Notes: a model not told the origin generated them from the sequence alone. Counted from the stretch's first letter, positions 54,447 through 64,000 are shown. The stretch: DNA of 64,000 nucleotides from Stakelama sediminis (GCF_014199335.1 NZ_JACIJI010000002.1:186001-250000); one strand, 5' to 3'. Numbers and translations: made by a program.

Positions 54447-55478
54447 ATGAACGAGATTACCACCATCAAGCCGTCCAGCCCGAAGGACTGGGAAACCGAT
54501 CAGGAAGTCCGCTGGTGTCCCGGTTGCGGCGATTATGCGATCCTGAAGGCGGTGCAGCGCACGCTGCCGCAAATCGGTGCTACGCCCGAAAACACTGTGT
54601 TCATCTCCGGCATCGGCTGCTCCTCGCGCTTTCCCTATTATATGGAAACCTATGGGTTCCACACCATCCACGGCCGTGCTCCGGCAGTGGCGACGGGCGT
54701 CAAGCTGGCCAATCCCGAACTGGACGTATGGATCATCACCGGGGACGGCGATGCGCTGTCGATCGGTGGCAACCACACGATGCACTTGTTGCGCCGCAAC
54801 CTGAATTGTCAGGTGCTGCTGTTCAACAATGAGATTTACGGACTGACCAAGGGGCAATATTCGCCCACCAGCCGCGAAGGCACGCGCAGCCCGTCGACGC
54901 CGTTCGGTTCGGTCGACCATCCGGCCAATCCGTGCGCCTTTGCGCTCGGTTCCGGTGCGCGGTTCGTTGCCCGCGGTATTGATGTGCACAAAAAGCTGCC
55001 CGATGTGCTGAAGGCAGCGCATGCGCACCGGGGTGCGGCTTTCCTTGAAATCTTCCAGAACTGCATCGTCTACAATGACGATGTTTTCGCGCCCTTCACC
55101 GCCAAGCCCAATGCGGCGGCGAACCAGCTCTGGCTGGAGCATGGCGAGCCGATGCTGTTCGACAAGGGAACCAGGGGCCTGTCGTTCGATCGCGATGCAC
55201 TGGCGCTTAAAGTGGTGGATGTCACCGATGGCGACTGGCAGGCGGCGGGCGTGCTCGTCCATGATCAGGCGAACCGCATGATCGCGCATCTGCTGGTGGA
55301 AATGGGTGCCGGTTTCCCCGTCGCACTGGGCGTTCTCTACGATAATCCCGCGCCGACGTTCGACAGTGCCGTCACCGATCAGAACCTGTCGGCGAGTGCA
55401 GGGAAAACACCCGACCTGCAAAAGCTAGTCGCCAAGGGCCAGACCTGGATGGTCAACAAGCAACCGCGAGTGGAGTGA
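54447..55478 (+). CDS. korB: 2-oxoglutarate:ferredoxin oxidoreductase, beta subunit
   Basis: A 343-residue subunit binding thiamine diphosphate and an iron-sulfur cluster. RWCPGCGDYAILK and GIGCSSRFPYY hold cluster cysteines, with a further one in NCIVYND. GDGDALSIGGNH is the TPP/Mg site. It pairs with KorA, 82 bases upstream. AAAGAGAAG precedes the ATG. Confidence 0.94.
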   Translation: MNEITTIKPSSPKDWETDQEVRWCPGCGDYAILKAVQRTLPQIGATPENTVFISGIGCSSRFPYYMETYGFHTIHGRAPAVATGVKLANPELDVWIITGDGDALSIGGNHTMHLLRRNLNCQVLLFNNEIYGLTKGQYSPTSREGTRSPSTPFGSVDHPANPCAFALGSGARFVARGIDVHKKLPDVLKAAHAHRGAAFLEIFQNCIVYNDDVFAPFTAKPNAAANQLWLEHGEPMLFDKGTRGLSFDRDALALKVVDVTDGDWQAAGVLVHDQANRMIAHLLVEMGAGFPVALGVLYDNPAPTFDSAVTDQNLSASAGKTPDLQKLVAKGQTWMVNKQPRVE

Positions 55479-55517
55479 GCCGGGGAACTTCCGTCATGAT
55501 TGCCGCGTAGGGTTCGC

Positions 55518-56891
55518 ATGACCACACCTGTCCTGCTCTGGTTTCGCCGCGATCTGCGCCTGTCCGACCAACATGCCCTGCTTGCGGCGGCGGGGGAGGG
55601 GCCGGTGATCCCGGTCTATGTGCTGGACGACGAAACGCCGAAGCATCGCAAGATGGGTGGCGCGTCACGCTGGTGGTTGCACCATTCGCTTGCCAGCCTC
55701 GACAAGAGTCTGCGCGACAAAGGCTCTCGACTGATCCTGCGGCGCGGCAAAGCGAATGAGGAACTGGCGAAGCTGGCGGAGGAAACCGGCGCTGGCCGGG
55801 TCCATGCGATCCGCCATTACGAACCCTGGTGGCGCAATGCCGAGCGTGCGGTGGCGAAGCAGCTCGATCTGGTTTGCCACGACGGTAATTATCTGGTTCC
55901 GCCGGGCGCGATCACCACCGGCAGTGGGACGCCGTACAAAATCTACACGCCGTTCTGGCGTGCGCTGAAAGAGCATATGCCGCCAGCCGATCCGGCCAAC
56001 CGGCCGCACGACATTCCGGCGCCTTCCAACTGGCCTAAATCGGATCGGCTGGAGGACTGGGGGCTGTTGCCCACCAAACCCAATTGGGCCACCGGGTTCG
56101 AAGACTGGCAGCCGGGCGAGGAAGGCGCGCGCAACCGTATCGAGTCCTTTCTGAACCACGCCGCCGAATATGACGCACAACGCAATCTGCCGTCGGTCGA
56201 GGGCAGTTCGCGCCTGTCGCCGCACCTGCATTTCGGGGAAGTCTCTCCCGGTTATGTCTGGCACCGCAGCTGGCAAGCGGGCGGGTCGGTCGATGTGTTT
56301 CTGGGCGAACTGGGATGGCGCGATTATGCGCAGAACGTCATCCTGCAATATCCCGAATATGGTGTGAAGAACGGGCGGGATAAATATGACGCACTGGAGT
56401 GGCGGGATTTCCGCTCCTCGACCGTGCGCGACGAATTCGACGCCTGGACGAAGGGGCAAACCGGCTATCCGATTGTCGATGCCGGAATGCGCCAGCTTTG
56501 GGCGACCGGGTGGATGCACAATCGCGTCCGCATGATTGCGGCCAGCTTTCTGGTGAAACATCTGCTGATCGACTGGCGGGAGGGCGAGCGCTGGTTCTGG
56601 GATACGCTGGTCGATGCCGATTACGGATCGAATACGACCAACTGGCAATGGGTGGCGGGCACCGGGATCGACGCCAATATGTTCCAGCGGATCATGGCGC
56701 CGCTGACCCAGTCGGAAAAATTCGACGCGGCGGACTATATCCGCGAATGGGTGCCGGAACTGGCCGACCTGTCCGACGGCGCGATCCACGATCCCGAAGC
56801 GGCGGGATGCAGGCCCAAAGCCTATCCGGAAAAGCTGGTCGCGCACCGTGCGGCCCGCGAACGGGCGCTTTCGGCGGTGAAAGGGCTGTAG
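55518..56891 (+). CDS. phrB: deoxyribodipyrimidine photolyase
   Basis: A 457-residue CPD photolyase that repairs UV-made pyrimidine dimers with blue light. The N-terminal antenna domain begins LLWFRRDLRLSDQHALL, and the C-terminal FAD domain has DADYGSNTTNWQWVAGTGID and the following NMFQRIMAP, the family signature. The ATG at 55518 is chosen over a codon at 55500. Confidence 0.95.
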   Translation: MTTPVLLWFRRDLRLSDQHALLAAAGEGPVIPVYVLDDETPKHRKMGGASRWWLHHSLASLDKSLRDKGSRLILRRGKANEELAKLAEETGAGRVHAIRHYEPWWRNAERAVAKQLDLVCHDGNYLVPPGAITTGSGTPYKIYTPFWRALKEHMPPADPANRPHDIPAPSNWPKSDRLEDWGLLPTKPNWATGFEDWQPGEEGARNRIESFLNHAAEYDAQRNLPSVEGSSRLSPHLHFGEVSPGYVWHRSWQAGGSVDVFLGELGWRDYAQNVILQYPEYGVKNGRDKYDALEWRDFRSSTVRDEFDAWTKGQTGYPIVDAGMRQLWATGWMHNRVRMIAASFLVKHLLIDWREGERWFWDTLVDADYGSNTTNWQWVAGTGIDANMFQRIMAPLTQSEKFDAADYIREWVPELADLSDGAIHDPEAAGCRPKAYPEKLVAHRAARERALSAVKGL

Positions 56892-56895
56892 GCGT

Positions 56896-57606
56896 TCAGC
56901 CTTCGATGCGTTCGAAATGTCCGGTTGCGAAATCCTCGTTCATAAGCGTGGCGATCCGCTCACCTACAACATCGGGAGTTTTCAGCGTTTCCGGATCTTC
57001 ACCGGGAAAGGCGCGGGCGCGCATTTTTGTTCGCGTGGCACCCGGATCGATGATCGCTACCCGGATCGGTGCAAGGTTGCGCACTTCTTCGCCATAGGAA
57101 AGCAGCAGATTTTCAAACGCGGCTTTCGATCCGCCATACATGCCCCAATAAGCGCGCGGCTTACGCGCCACGCTTGAGGTCAGACCGACGACGCGCGCAT
57201 TATTCGACTTGCGCAGCATGGCGTCGAACGAGCCGAGCAACGCTGCCTGCGCGCTGACGTTCAGCGTATAGGTATGCGCCAGCATCTTCGGATCATAGGC
57301 GTTGACCGCGGCCAGTTCGCCCAGCGTGCCTGCGTTCAGCACCAGCATGTCGAGGGCCTTCCAGCGGCCGGAAATCGCTTCGGCAAGGCGCGCCACGCTG
57401 TCGCCTTCGACCAGGTCGAGCGGTGCGATGGTCGCGCTCCCGCCCACCTGATGGATGGCGTCTTCCACTTCCTCTAGCGCACCGGCGGTGCGGGCGGTGA
57501 GGATGACATGGGCACCCTGAGCGGCAAGGGCGGTTGCGGTGGCGGCACCGATCCCGCGGCTGGCTCCGGTGACGAGGGCGATCTGGTCGGCAAGCGGCTT
57601 TGTCAT
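56896..57606 (-). CDS. short-chain dehydrogenase/reductase
   Basis: A 236-residue classical SDR. TGASRGIG binds NAD(P), NAG follows in VLNAGTLGEL, and YGGSK (in YWGMYGGSKAAF) is the catalytic YxxxK with SS upstream. The substrate is unknown. The ATG at 57606 is chosen; it is convergent with the photolyase gene. Confidence 0.9.
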   Translation of the reverse strand: MTKPLADQIALVTGASRGIGAATATALAAQGAHVILTARTAGALEEVEDAIHQVGGSATIAPLDLVEGDSVARLAEAISGRWKALDMLVLNAGTLGELAAVNAYDPKMLAHTYTLNVSAQAALLGSFDAMLRKSNNARVVGLTSSVARKPRAYWGMYGGSKAAFENLLLSYGEEVRNLAPIRVAIIDPGATRTKMRARAFPGEDPETLKTPDVVGERIATLMNEDFATGHFERIEG

Positions 57607-57646
57607 GCCAGTCGCTTGGGACAAATCGCGCCGCAACTCAAGGGGG

Positions 57647-59104
57647 TCAGCCGACGCGTTCCTTCAGCATCTCAAGCTGATTGACCGTCGCAACTTCATC
57701 CTGATCGGTGAGCGTGGTGGGATAGTCACCGGTGAAACAGGCATCGCAATATTTCGGCCGGATCTGCGCGCGGCCCTCTTCGCCCAGCGCCTTGTAGAGA
57801 CCGTCGATGGAGATGAAGGCCAGGCTGTCCGCCTTGATATAATCGCGCATCCCGACGGTATTGTGCTTGGCGGCCAGCAGTTTGGCGCGTTCCGGCGTAT
57901 CGACGCCGTAGAAACAGCTATGCCGGGTCGGCGGGCTGGCGATGCGCATATGCACTTCGGCGGCCCCGGCTTCGCGCATCATCTGCACGATTTTCAGGGA
58001 TGTGGTGCCGCGCACGATCGAATCGTCGATCAGCACCACGCGCTTGCCCTTGATCAGAGCCGTGTTGGCGTTGTGCTTCAGCTTGACGCCGAGGTGGCGG
58101 ACCTCATCGCGCGGCTGGATGAAGGTGCGGCCGACATAATGCGAACGGATGATGCCCAGTTCGAAAGGAATGCCGGATTCCTGCGCATAACCTATGGCGG
58201 CGGGGGTGCCGGAATCGGGAACGGGGATGACGAGATCGGCATCCACCGGATCTTCGATTGCCAGTTGTGCGCCGATTGCCTTGCGCACTGAATAGATTGA
58301 CCGGTCGTCGGCAATCGAATCGGGGCGTGAGAAATAGACCCATTCGAAGATGCACGGCCGTGCGGCCTGCGGTGCGAAGGGGCGGATCGAACTGAGCTCT
58401 GTCCCCTTGACGATGACCAGTTCGCCCGGATCGACCTCGCGCTCATAGGTGGCGCCGACCACGTCGAGTGCAACCGATTCAGACGCGAAGATCACCGCGT
58501 CGCCCAGTCGCCCCATCACCAGCGGACGGATGCCCAGCGGATCGCGACAGGCAATCATGCCTTCGGGCGTCATGCAGATCAGCGAATAGGCGCCCTCAAC
58601 CTGTTTCAGCGCGTCGATGAACTTGTCGAGCAGCGTGCGATAGCTGGATGTCGCGACCAGATGGATGATGGTTTCGGTGTCGGACGTCGACTGAAAAATC
58701 GACCCCGATCGTACCAGATCGCGCCGTAACCGCATGGCGTTCGACAGATTGCCGTTATGCGCCACTGCAAAGCCGCCGCTGGCAAGGTCGGCATAGAGCG
58801 GCTGCACATTGCGCAGCGCCGTCTCTCCGGTTGTCGAATAGCGGACATGGCCAACCGCGGCATGGCCGGGCAGCGCGCGAATCACGTCGTCGCGGTCGAA
58901 ATTGCCCGCCACATGCCCCATCGCCCGATGGGTATGAAAATGCGCGCCGTCGAAACTGGTGATACCGGCGGCCTCCTGCCCGCGATGCTGGAGCGCGTGC
59001 AGGCCCAGGGCAGCCAGCGCCGAAGCGTCCTCTGCACCGGAAACACCGAATACGCCGCATTCTTCATGCAGCTTGTCGTCATCAAAAGGGTTGGTGGTCA
59101 GCAT
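57647..59104 (-). CDS. purF: amidophosphoribosyltransferase
   Basis: A 485-residue PurF, first committed enzyme of purine synthesis. The N-terminal glutaminase domain starts after a short propeptide at the nucleophile C16 ([11 protein letters not shown]), and [11 protein letters not shown] follows. The phosphoribosyl-transferase motif is [18 protein letters not shown]. The ATG at 59104 gives a normal propeptide; in-frame ATGs at 59128 and 59137 would lengthen it. The upstream gap leads to a divergent small protein gene. Confidence 0.94.
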   Translation of the reverse strand: MLTTNPFDDDKLHEECGVFGVSGAEDASALAALGLHALQHRGQEAAGITSFDGAHFHTHRAMGHVAGNFDRDDVIRALPGHAAVGHVRYSTTGETALRNVQPLYADLASGGFAVAHNGNLSNAMRLRRDLVRSGSIFQSTSDTETIIHLVATSSYRTLLDKFIDALKQVEGAYSLICMTPEGMIACRDPLGIRPLVMGRLGDAVIFASESVALDVVGATYEREVDPGELVIVKGTELSSIRPFAPQAARPCIFEWVYFSRPDSIADDRSIYSVRKAIGAQLAIEDPVDADLVIPVPDSGTPAAIGYAQESGIPFELGIIRSHYVGRTFIQPRDEVRHLGVKLKHNANTALIKGKRVVLIDDSIVRGTTSLKIVQMMREAGAAEVHMRIASPPTRHSCFYGVDTPERAKLLAAKHNTVGMRDYIKADSLAFISIDGLYKALGEEGRAQIRPKYCDACFTGDYPTTLTDQDEVATVNQLEMLKERVG

Positions 59105-59234
59105 GCGATCCCGTCGCGTTACGTCCATGCCAGCCATATAGGGTAGCGAACGGCATTTGTCGCCCTTTTGTCATATATTCTTGAACCTCCCGGTTTTCCG
59201 AGCGTTTCAAGCCTGAATGGAAAGGAGAATTGCC

Positions 59235-59483
59235 ATGGCAAGGGATCATGGAAGCCAGATCAAGGACGATGCGCTGTACGAAGAACTGCTCGATCGGGGC
59301 GAATCGAAAGAGAAGGCCGCCCGAATCGCGAATGCAAAAGCCAATGGCAGCCTGGATCATCGCGCCACCCGACTCGAGGACCGAACCAAAGACGATCTGT
59401 ATGAAGAAGCGCAGAAGATCGGTATCGACGGCAGATCGACCATGACCAAGGGTGAACTGATCGACGCCATCCGGTCGCATTGA
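59235..59483 (+). CDS. small Rho-N-domain-like protein
   Basis: An 82-residue acidic/basic protein (DALYEELLDRGESKEKAARIANAKANG, then DDLYEEAQKIGIDGRSTMTKGELIDAIR). The C-terminal half resembles the Rho-N/SAP-like helix-extended-loop-helix motif that binds nucleic acid; the N-terminal half resembles the DUF7218 group. AAAGGAGAA precedes the ATG strongly. Its function is unknown; such small proteins are often abundant and stress linked. Confidence 0.8.
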   Translation: MARDHGSQIKDDALYEELLDRGESKEKAARIANAKANGSLDHRATRLEDRTKDDLYEEAQKIGIDGRSTMTKGELIDAIRSH

Positions 59484-59532
59484 CCGCCCGGCGGGATTTT
59501 CGTGAGCGTCTAAATACCCTACACCACGCACC

Positions 59533-59895
59533 ATGTCGGATATTCGCGAAACCGGGCTGACGCTCGACCCCAAATATGATGCCGCCGGTCTGATCACTGC
59601 GGTCGTGACCCATGCCGAAACCGACGAGGTGCTGATGGTGGCGCATATGAATGCGCAGGCGCTGGCACTGACCCGCGACACGGGTATCGGCCATTTCTGG
59701 TCGCGCAGTCGCCAGTCGCTCTGGAAGAAGGGTGAAAGCAGCGGAAACACCCTGAACGTGCAGGAAATACGGATCGATTGCGACCAGGATGCGGTCTGGC
59801 TGCGTGTTCTTCCCGCCGGACCCGTTTGTCATACCGGTGCACGAAGCTGTTTCTATCGTCGGGTTGAAAAGGACGGGCTGGTGCGGCTGTCGTGA
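59533..59895 (+). CDS. hisI: phosphoribosyl-AMP cyclohydrolase
   Basis: A 120-residue HisI, opening the purine ring in histidine synthesis. [31 protein letters not shown] and the metal-binding [11 protein letters not shown] with [10 protein letters not shown] are all present. There is no HisE fusion. Its stop overlaps the next gene's GTG start. Confidence 0.95.
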   Translation: MSDIRETGLTLDPKYDAAGLITAVVTHAETDEVLMVAHMNAQALALTRDTGIGHFWSRSRQSLWKKGESSGNTLNVQEIRIDCDQDAVWLRVLPAGPVCHTGARSCFYRRVEKDGLVRLS

Positions 59896-60410
59896 AAGTC
59901 CCGGCACTACTGACGGCGATGGCTATGACGCTTGCTGCCTGTTCGGGTGGCGGAGCCGACAATAAGGACGACGCTACGCCGGGTTCCTCGTCGGCAGGAC
60001 TTGAGCAGGCGGCGATTGCGCGTGGCGTGATCGCCAACCCGAAAGACGCCACGCTAACCGGTCTGTATCGGCTCGACACCGACAGCGTCTGCATTGTCCC
60101 CGACGGACGGCAATACAGGATCGGCGCTTTCGTCGATTACGGTCAGGGAATTCAGTGCAGCGGCTCAGGGTCGCTGAGTCGATCCGGCCCCACGCTGCAT
60201 ATCCGTCTGGAAAACAGTCAGGGATGCCGGTTCGATGCACAGTTTCAGGATCATCGCATCATCTTCCCGGCGGAATTGCCCGAAGGATGCGATTCCCTTT
60301 GCAGCGCACGCGCTTCGTTCGCAGCGTTGAAGGTAAAGCAATTGAGCAACTCGCTATCCGAAGCATCGGCTCTGAAGGATGCGCGCGGTCAATCGCTATG
60401 CCCGTCCTGA
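59892..60410 (+). CDS. hypothetical lipoprotein with conserved cysteines
   Basis: A 172-residue protein with a lipoprotein signal (lipobox LAACS) and six further cysteines in a beta-rich body ([28 protein letters not shown]), suggesting periplasmic disulfides. No known domain is named with confidence. It starts at GTG 59892, overlapping hisI as GTGA, so it is translated with hisI. Confidence 0.78.
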   Translation: MKVPALLTAMAMTLAACSGGGADNKDDATPGSSSAGLEQAAIARGVIANPKDATLTGLYRLDTDSVCIVPDGRQYRIGAFVDYGQGIQCSGSGSLSRSGPTLHIRLENSQGCRFDAQFQDHRIIFPAELPEGCDSLCSARASFAALKVKQLSNSLSEASALKDARGQSLCPS

Positions 60411-60431
60411 GCGAAGGCTAGCAACAGCATC

Positions 60432-60447
60432 TTGACGTTAACGTAAA
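60432..60447. promoter_or_regulatory. MerR-type palindromic operator
   Basis: TTGACGTTAACGTAAA has a perfect ACGTTAACGT core (60435–60444) with partly symmetric flanks. It lies 20–35 bases before the MerR gene. The form recalls LiuR/MerR sites in genes for branched-chain and acyl-CoA breakdown. Autoregulation is inferred. Confidence 0.6.
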
Positions 60448-60466
60448 GGGAAGACATGATGGTGCC

Positions 60467-60910
60467 ATGCCTGCCACTGAACCATCGATTCCTACGCTGG
60501 CCGCAATCGAGCCGCGACCCGACCGCGAGCATTTCCTGATCTCCGACCTGTGCGCCGAATTCGGCGTGACGGCGCGCGCGCTGCGCTTTTATGAAGATGA
60601 GGGGCTGATCGCGCCGAAGCGCAAAGGGCTGGCCCGGATCTATTCACATCGTGACCGTGCCCGGCTTGCATGGATCTTGCGCGGCAAGCGCGTCGGCTTC
60701 AGCCTCGCCGAAATCCGCGAGATGATCGACCTGTACGACATCGGCGACGATCGCCGGGTGCAACGGCAGGTGACGATCCTGCGTTGCCGGGAACGTATCG
60801 AAAAACTGGAAGAGCAGAAGCAGGATATCGACGCCGCGATCGATGAGTTGCAGCAGTTTGTCGACCTGATCGAAGGCCTGCCGCATTCCGCAACCGACAA
60901 GCGAAACTGA
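60467..60910 (+). CDS. MerR-family transcriptional regulator (LiuR-like)
   Basis: A 147-residue MerR regulator. The N-terminal helix-turn-helix and wing (VTARALRFYEDEGLIAPKRKG) lead to a dimer coiled-coil. No metal-binding cysteine motif is present near the C-terminus, so it probably senses an acyl-CoA or similar molecule rather than a metal. Ten bases separate it from the acyl-CoA dehydrogenase gene, and it likely controls that operon through the palindrome upstream. Confidence 0.87.
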   Translation: MPATEPSIPTLAAIEPRPDREHFLISDLCAEFGVTARALRFYEDEGLIAPKRKGLARIYSHRDRARLAWILRGKRVGFSLAEIREMIDLYDIGDDRRVQRQVTILRCRERIEKLEEQKQDIDAAIDELQQFVDLIEGLPHSATDKRN

Positions 60911-60920
60911 GGAAGAGAAG

Positions 60921-62723
60921 ATGCCGCAATATACGCCGCCTGTACGCGATACCCGCTTCATTCTGGAGCGTGTGATCGGACTGGGTTCCCATTCCAATCT
61001 GCCGGGCTTTGCCAATGCCTCGCCCGACATTGTCAATGCGGTGCTGGAGGAAGGCGGCAAGTTCGTCGCCGAGATACTGTTCCCGCTCAATCAGAGCGGC
61101 GATCAGCAGGGCTGCACGCGTCATGACGACGGTAGCGTGACGACGCCGGAAGGGTTCAAGGCAGCCTATGCTCAGTTCGTCGAATCGGGCTGGGGTACAT
61201 TGGCCGGACCGGAAGAATTCGGCGGGCAGGGAATGCCGCATGTGGTCGCCACGGCGTTTGAGGAATATCTGATTTCCGCCAATATGGCGTTCGCCATGTA
61301 TCCCGGACTGACCCAGGGCGCGACCGCGGCGCTGCTCGCCAAGGGATCGGATGAGCAGAAGGCAAAATATGTGCCCAATATGATCGCGGGCAAATGGGGC
61401 GGGACGATGAACCTGACCGAGCCGCAATGCGGTACGGACCTCGGCCTCATCAAGACGAAGGCGGAGCCGCAGACCGATGGCAGCTACTCCATCACGGGCA
61501 CCAAGATTTTCATTTCGTCGGGCGAACATGACCTGACCGAAAACATCATCCATCTGGTGCTTGCCAAAACTCCCGGCGCGCCCGACAGCTCGAAGGGAAT
61601 TTCGCTGTTCGTGGTACCGAAATTCCTGGTCAAGGACGACGGATCGCTGGGCGAGCGCAACGCGGTGTCGTGCGGTTCGATCGAGCACAAGATGGGCATT
61701 CACGCTAACTCCACCTGCGTCATGAACTATGACGGCGCGACCGGCTGGCTGGTCGGGGAAGAGATGAAGGGGCTGGCCGCGATGTTCATCATGATGAACG
61801 CGGCGCGCCTTGGTGTCGGGTTGCAGGGGCTGGGTGTCGGCGAAACCGCTTATCAGAACGCGGTGCAATATGCCCATGACCGACGTCAGGGCAGGGCGCT
61901 TACGGGGCCGAAAGACCCGGAGGAAAAGGCCGACACGCTGTTCGTTCATCCGGACGTCCGCCGGATGCTGATGGAGGCCAAGGCACTGACCGAAGGGTTG
62001 CGTGCGCTGTGCCTGTGGGGCGCGCTTCAGGTGGATCTGTCGCACAAGGCGGAGAGTGAGGAGGAGCGGCAGCTTGCCGACGATCTGATCGGACTGCTGA
62101 CCCCGGTCATCAAGGGCTATGGCACCGATAAGGGCTATGACATCGCGACCAACGCGCAACAGGTTTATGGCGGGCATGGCTACATCGCCGAATGGGGCAT
62201 GGAGCAATATGTGCGCGATGCGCGTATTGCGATGATCTATGAAGGCACCAACGGCGTACAGGCGATGGACCTGGTCGGTCGCAAGCTGGCGCGCAACGGC
62301 GGCCGGGCGGTGCAGGCGTTCTTCAAGCTGGTGACGGATGAAGTCGCGGCGGCGAAGGAGGACGAGAAGCTTGCCGATTATGCCGCGGCATTGGAGAAGG
62401 CACTGGGCCAGCTTCAGGCGGCGACCATGTGGTTCATGGCGAACGGAATGCAGAACCCGAACAATGTCGGTGCCGGTGCGCATAGCTATATGCACCTGAT
62501 GGGCATCGTCGCGACCGGCCTGATGTGGCTGCGCATGGCGAAGGCCGCCCATACAGCACTCGCCGAAGGAGAGGGCGACAAGGCCTTTTACGAAGCGAAG
62601 CTGGTAACGGCGCGCTATTTCGCCGACCGCATCATGCCGGATGCGGGTGCGCTGCGCCGCAAGATCGAAAGCGGCAGCGACAGCATCATGGCACTTGATC
62701 CGGAAATGTTCGTAGCGGCCTAA
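60921..62723 (+). CDS. acyl-CoA dehydrogenase (large, C-terminally extended)
   Basis: A 600-residue FAD enzyme of the acyl-CoA dehydrogenase family, of the long form with a C-terminal extension beyond the usual roughly 390-residue core. FAD contacts sit in MNLTEPQCGTDLGLI and ITGTKIFIS, with the C-terminal QQVYGGHGYIAEWGMEQYVRDARI carrying the conserved R and active-site region. Relatives act on fatty or 3-methylmercaptopropionyl-type acyl-CoAs. GAGGAAGAGAAG precedes the ATG. The exact acyl chain is not known. Confidence 0.92.
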   Translation: MPQYTPPVRDTRFILERVIGLGSHSNLPGFANASPDIVNAVLEEGGKFVAEILFPLNQSGDQQGCTRHDDGSVTTPEGFKAAYAQFVESGWGTLAGPEEFGGQGMPHVVATAFEEYLISANMAFAMYPGLTQGATAALLAKGSDEQKAKYVPNMIAGKWGGTMNLTEPQCGTDLGLIKTKAEPQTDGSYSITGTKIFISSGEHDLTENIIHLVLAKTPGAPDSSKGISLFVVPKFLVKDDGSLGERNAVSCGSIEHKMGIHANSTCVMNYDGATGWLVGEEMKGLAAMFIMMNAARLGVGLQGLGVGETAYQNAVQYAHDRRQGRALTGPKDPEEKADTLFVHPDVRRMLMEAKALTEGLRALCLWGALQVDLSHKAESEEERQLADDLIGLLTPVIKGYGTDKGYDIATNAQQVYGGHGYIAEWGMEQYVRDARIAMIYEGTNGVQAMDLVGRKLARNGGRAVQAFFKLVTDEVAAAKEDEKLADYAAALEKALGQLQAATMWFMANGMQNPNNVGAGAHSYMHLMGIVATGLMWLRMAKAAHTALAEGEGDKAFYEAKLVTARYFADRIMPDAGALRRKIESGSDSIMALDPEMFVAA

Positions 62724-64000
62724 ATGTCGGGGTCGACCTGATTGTCCGGCGTCGCCTTCTTAGCGGGAGGCGGCGCCGGTTTTCTATGTACACCGGACAG
62801 AGCCGGTACCTCTTGTGCAGCATCGTGATCGGCGCGCTTCGAGCCGGGAATATGATCGAGCGAAAAGCCGGCAGCCTTTCCCGATAAAGGGCGCACGAGG
62901 CGGTGCATGCACCGGTCGGATGCGATGGCTGGAAAGAGGGTGCAATTCCATAGCGCCTTGTCGAATCCGCCTGCTGCATCGCGCAGATAACTGAACGCCA
63001 TACTGGATATAGCGGTCGGACTTACCGGGAGCGTCTTCGGGGTTTGTGCCGCACTATTCCACGCCATGAACTTGCAATATTGCCGGTCGGCACAGGCGCG
63101 TTTCGCTAATGCCCCAAGCGTTTTCGGATCATAACGCGGATCGAGTGTGACAAGAAAGACGTCTGGATTACCTGCAACCGGGACAGGAATTGCCGAAGCC
63201 GATACCGAGGCAGCATCCACTGTTTCATCATCGGGTGCGGGCGGTTTGTGCGCGTCGAATAACGAAGCCAGTGCCGGAATCCGCGGTTCTCTGCCCGCGT
63301 AACGCATCCGGAACGCGGGTGGCGTTCCCCACCATCCGGTCCATCGGAAGAACAAATGCCCGCCGACCGCGACCAGCTTGTCGAGGCTCGCACTCCAATA
63401 GGGCACGACCCAGTCGGTGTGATAATGGGTTGCCATGCCCACCGTCTTGTCGACCTTGCCGTCCAGCGCGGCCTTGGCGAGCTTGCGCGCCCTGTCCCAC
63501 GCGTCGTCGGAATAATGGCGCGCCAGCGATCCGTCGCAGGTGAAGGTGAACTGGCACCCCGTACGCCGGTCGCTGCCTTCGAAGATCACGCCACAGATAC
63601 TGTTCGGGAATGCGGGATGGCGCACGCGGTTGAGCACGACCTGCGCAATGGCGCGCTCGCCTGTCGGATCGTCCCCTGCTTCGTACAGCATCGCGGCCGA
63701 AAGGCAGTCGAGGGCACGCTCCTGATCGTCGCTGGCCCCGCTCAGGTGAAAGGGGGAGGCGGCTCTGATCGGCCCTTTGGCGAAGGGAACGGCAGCATTG
63801 GCGGCACGTGCCTGTTCCGGCGTCAAATCCTGAAACAGCACCGGCTCCACCGGTGGAGGAGGTGCCTGCGGGCGGATTTGTATCCGCTTGCGAACAGGCT
63901 GTTCCGATGTCGTGGCGAGGGGTTTAGGGGTATGCGTCACCAGCCATAAAGGCACGGCAATCCCGGCAAGCGCGGTTAACGACAGAATAAAGCGCAGCAA
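62720..64000 (-). CDS. SleB-type cell-wall hydrolase (5' end at window edge)
   Basis: A 426-codon frame that reaches the last base. A membrane anchor or signal (RFILSLTALAGIAVPLWLV) is followed by a proline-rich linker and a hydrolase_2/SleB catalytic domain: AAMLYEAGDDPTGERAIAQVVLNRVRHPAFPNSICGVIFEGS, then CQFTFTCDG. The catalytic glutamate is in LYEAGDD. It cuts peptidoglycan. The first codon in the window is TTG at 64000, which may be the start or the gene may begin outside. Its stop overlaps that of the acyl-CoA dehydrogenase by four bases. Confidence 0.88.
   Translation of the reverse strand: MLRFILSLTALAGIAVPLWLVTHTPKPLATTSEQPVRKRIQIRPQAPPPPVEPVLFQDLTPEQARAANAAVPFAKGPIRAASPFHLSGASDDQERALDCLSAAMLYEAGDDPTGERAIAQVVLNRVRHPAFPNSICGVIFEGSDRRTGCQFTFTCDGSLARHYSDDAWDRARKLAKAALDGKVDKTVGMATHYHTDWVVPYWSASLDKLVAVGGHLFFRWTGWWGTPPAFRMRYAGREPRIPALASLFDAHKPPAPDDETVDAASVSASAIPVPVAGNPDVFLVTLDPRYDPKTLGALAKRACADRQYCKFMAWNSAAQTPKTLPVSPTAISSMAFSYLRDAAGGFDKALWNCTLFPAIASDRCMHRLVRPLSGKAAGFSLDHIPGSKRADHDAAQEVPALSGVHRKPAPPPAKKATPDNQVDPDI

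Noticed and set aside
60699..62552. 617-codon minus-strand frame opposite the acyl-CoA dehydrogenase
   Set aside because: Antisense shadow with no start signal; the dehydrogenase on the plus strand is certain.

Overview
The window looks like chromosomal DNA of an alphaproteobacterium of the Sphingomonadales (Sphingomonas/Sphingobium-like). This rests on recognisable family members and gene order (the pcm–tolC–DUF2497–valS neighbourhood, a Mg-type HemB, the TonB receptor/tryptophan halogenase/SapC/JmjC-cupin set) and on moderately high GC with GC-rich third positions. No rRNA, CRISPR array, phage or intact insertion sequence was seen.

Region 1 (about 239–16700) is a sulfide/persulfide island. 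A leftward run of six tightly packed genes holds a Blh/ETHE1-like metallo-hydrolase, a DUF442 sulfurtransferase-like protein, a TauE/SafE permease, cytochrome bd/CIO subunits I and II, and a class I methyltransferase. Divergent from it is a 1-Cys peroxiredoxin. A second divergent pair follows. Leftward: rhodanese, RND adaptor, RND permease, BigR/SqrR-like ArsR repressor and thioredoxin-2. Rightward: sulfide:quinone oxidoreductase (all three catalytic cysteines align with the Acidithiobacillus enzyme), a DUF2892 membrane protein, a TolC channel, an NnrU/isoprenylcysteine-methyltransferase-like membrane protein and DUF3422. Both divergent control regions carry AT-rich palindromes. Together they read as a persulfide-controlled route: sulfide is oxidised by Sqr, persulfide is handled by rhodanese/DUF442/Blh, products leave through TauE and perhaps the RND pump, and electrons pass to a sulfide-tolerant quinol oxidase.

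Region 2 (about 16750–33140) is a plant-polysaccharide utilisation locus: GH51 arabinofuranosidase, CE1-like esterase, GH27 alpha-galactosidase with NPCBM domain, a broken CE20-like esterase, a tryptophan-halogenase-like flavoprotein, a TonB receptor, SapC, a JmjC-cupin protein, GH43 and GH95. Three LacI-type operators (TGNNAGCGCTNNCA pattern) precede the three transcription units. The repressor itself is not in the window.

Region 3 (33265–45100) is mostly housekeeping: tRNA-Cys, pcm, tolC, a 270-bp MITE-like element, DUF2497, a LOV-domain hybrid histidine kinase, valS (with an internal stretch of unusual composition), a SIMPL protein, a lipid kinase, hemB, a GNAT acetyltransferase, a lipoprotein and tRNA-Arg.

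Region 4 (45150–64000) holds arginine succinyltransferase-pathway genes (astB, astA and an M20 hydrolase), a DUF481 protein, rppH, an HSL-type esterase, an HDAC-like deacetylase, korAB (separated by a paired REP element), photolyase, an SDR, purF, a small Rho-N-like protein, hisI, a lipoprotein, a MerR regulator with an acyl-CoA dehydrogenase, and a SleB-type cell-wall hydrolase that runs to the window edge.
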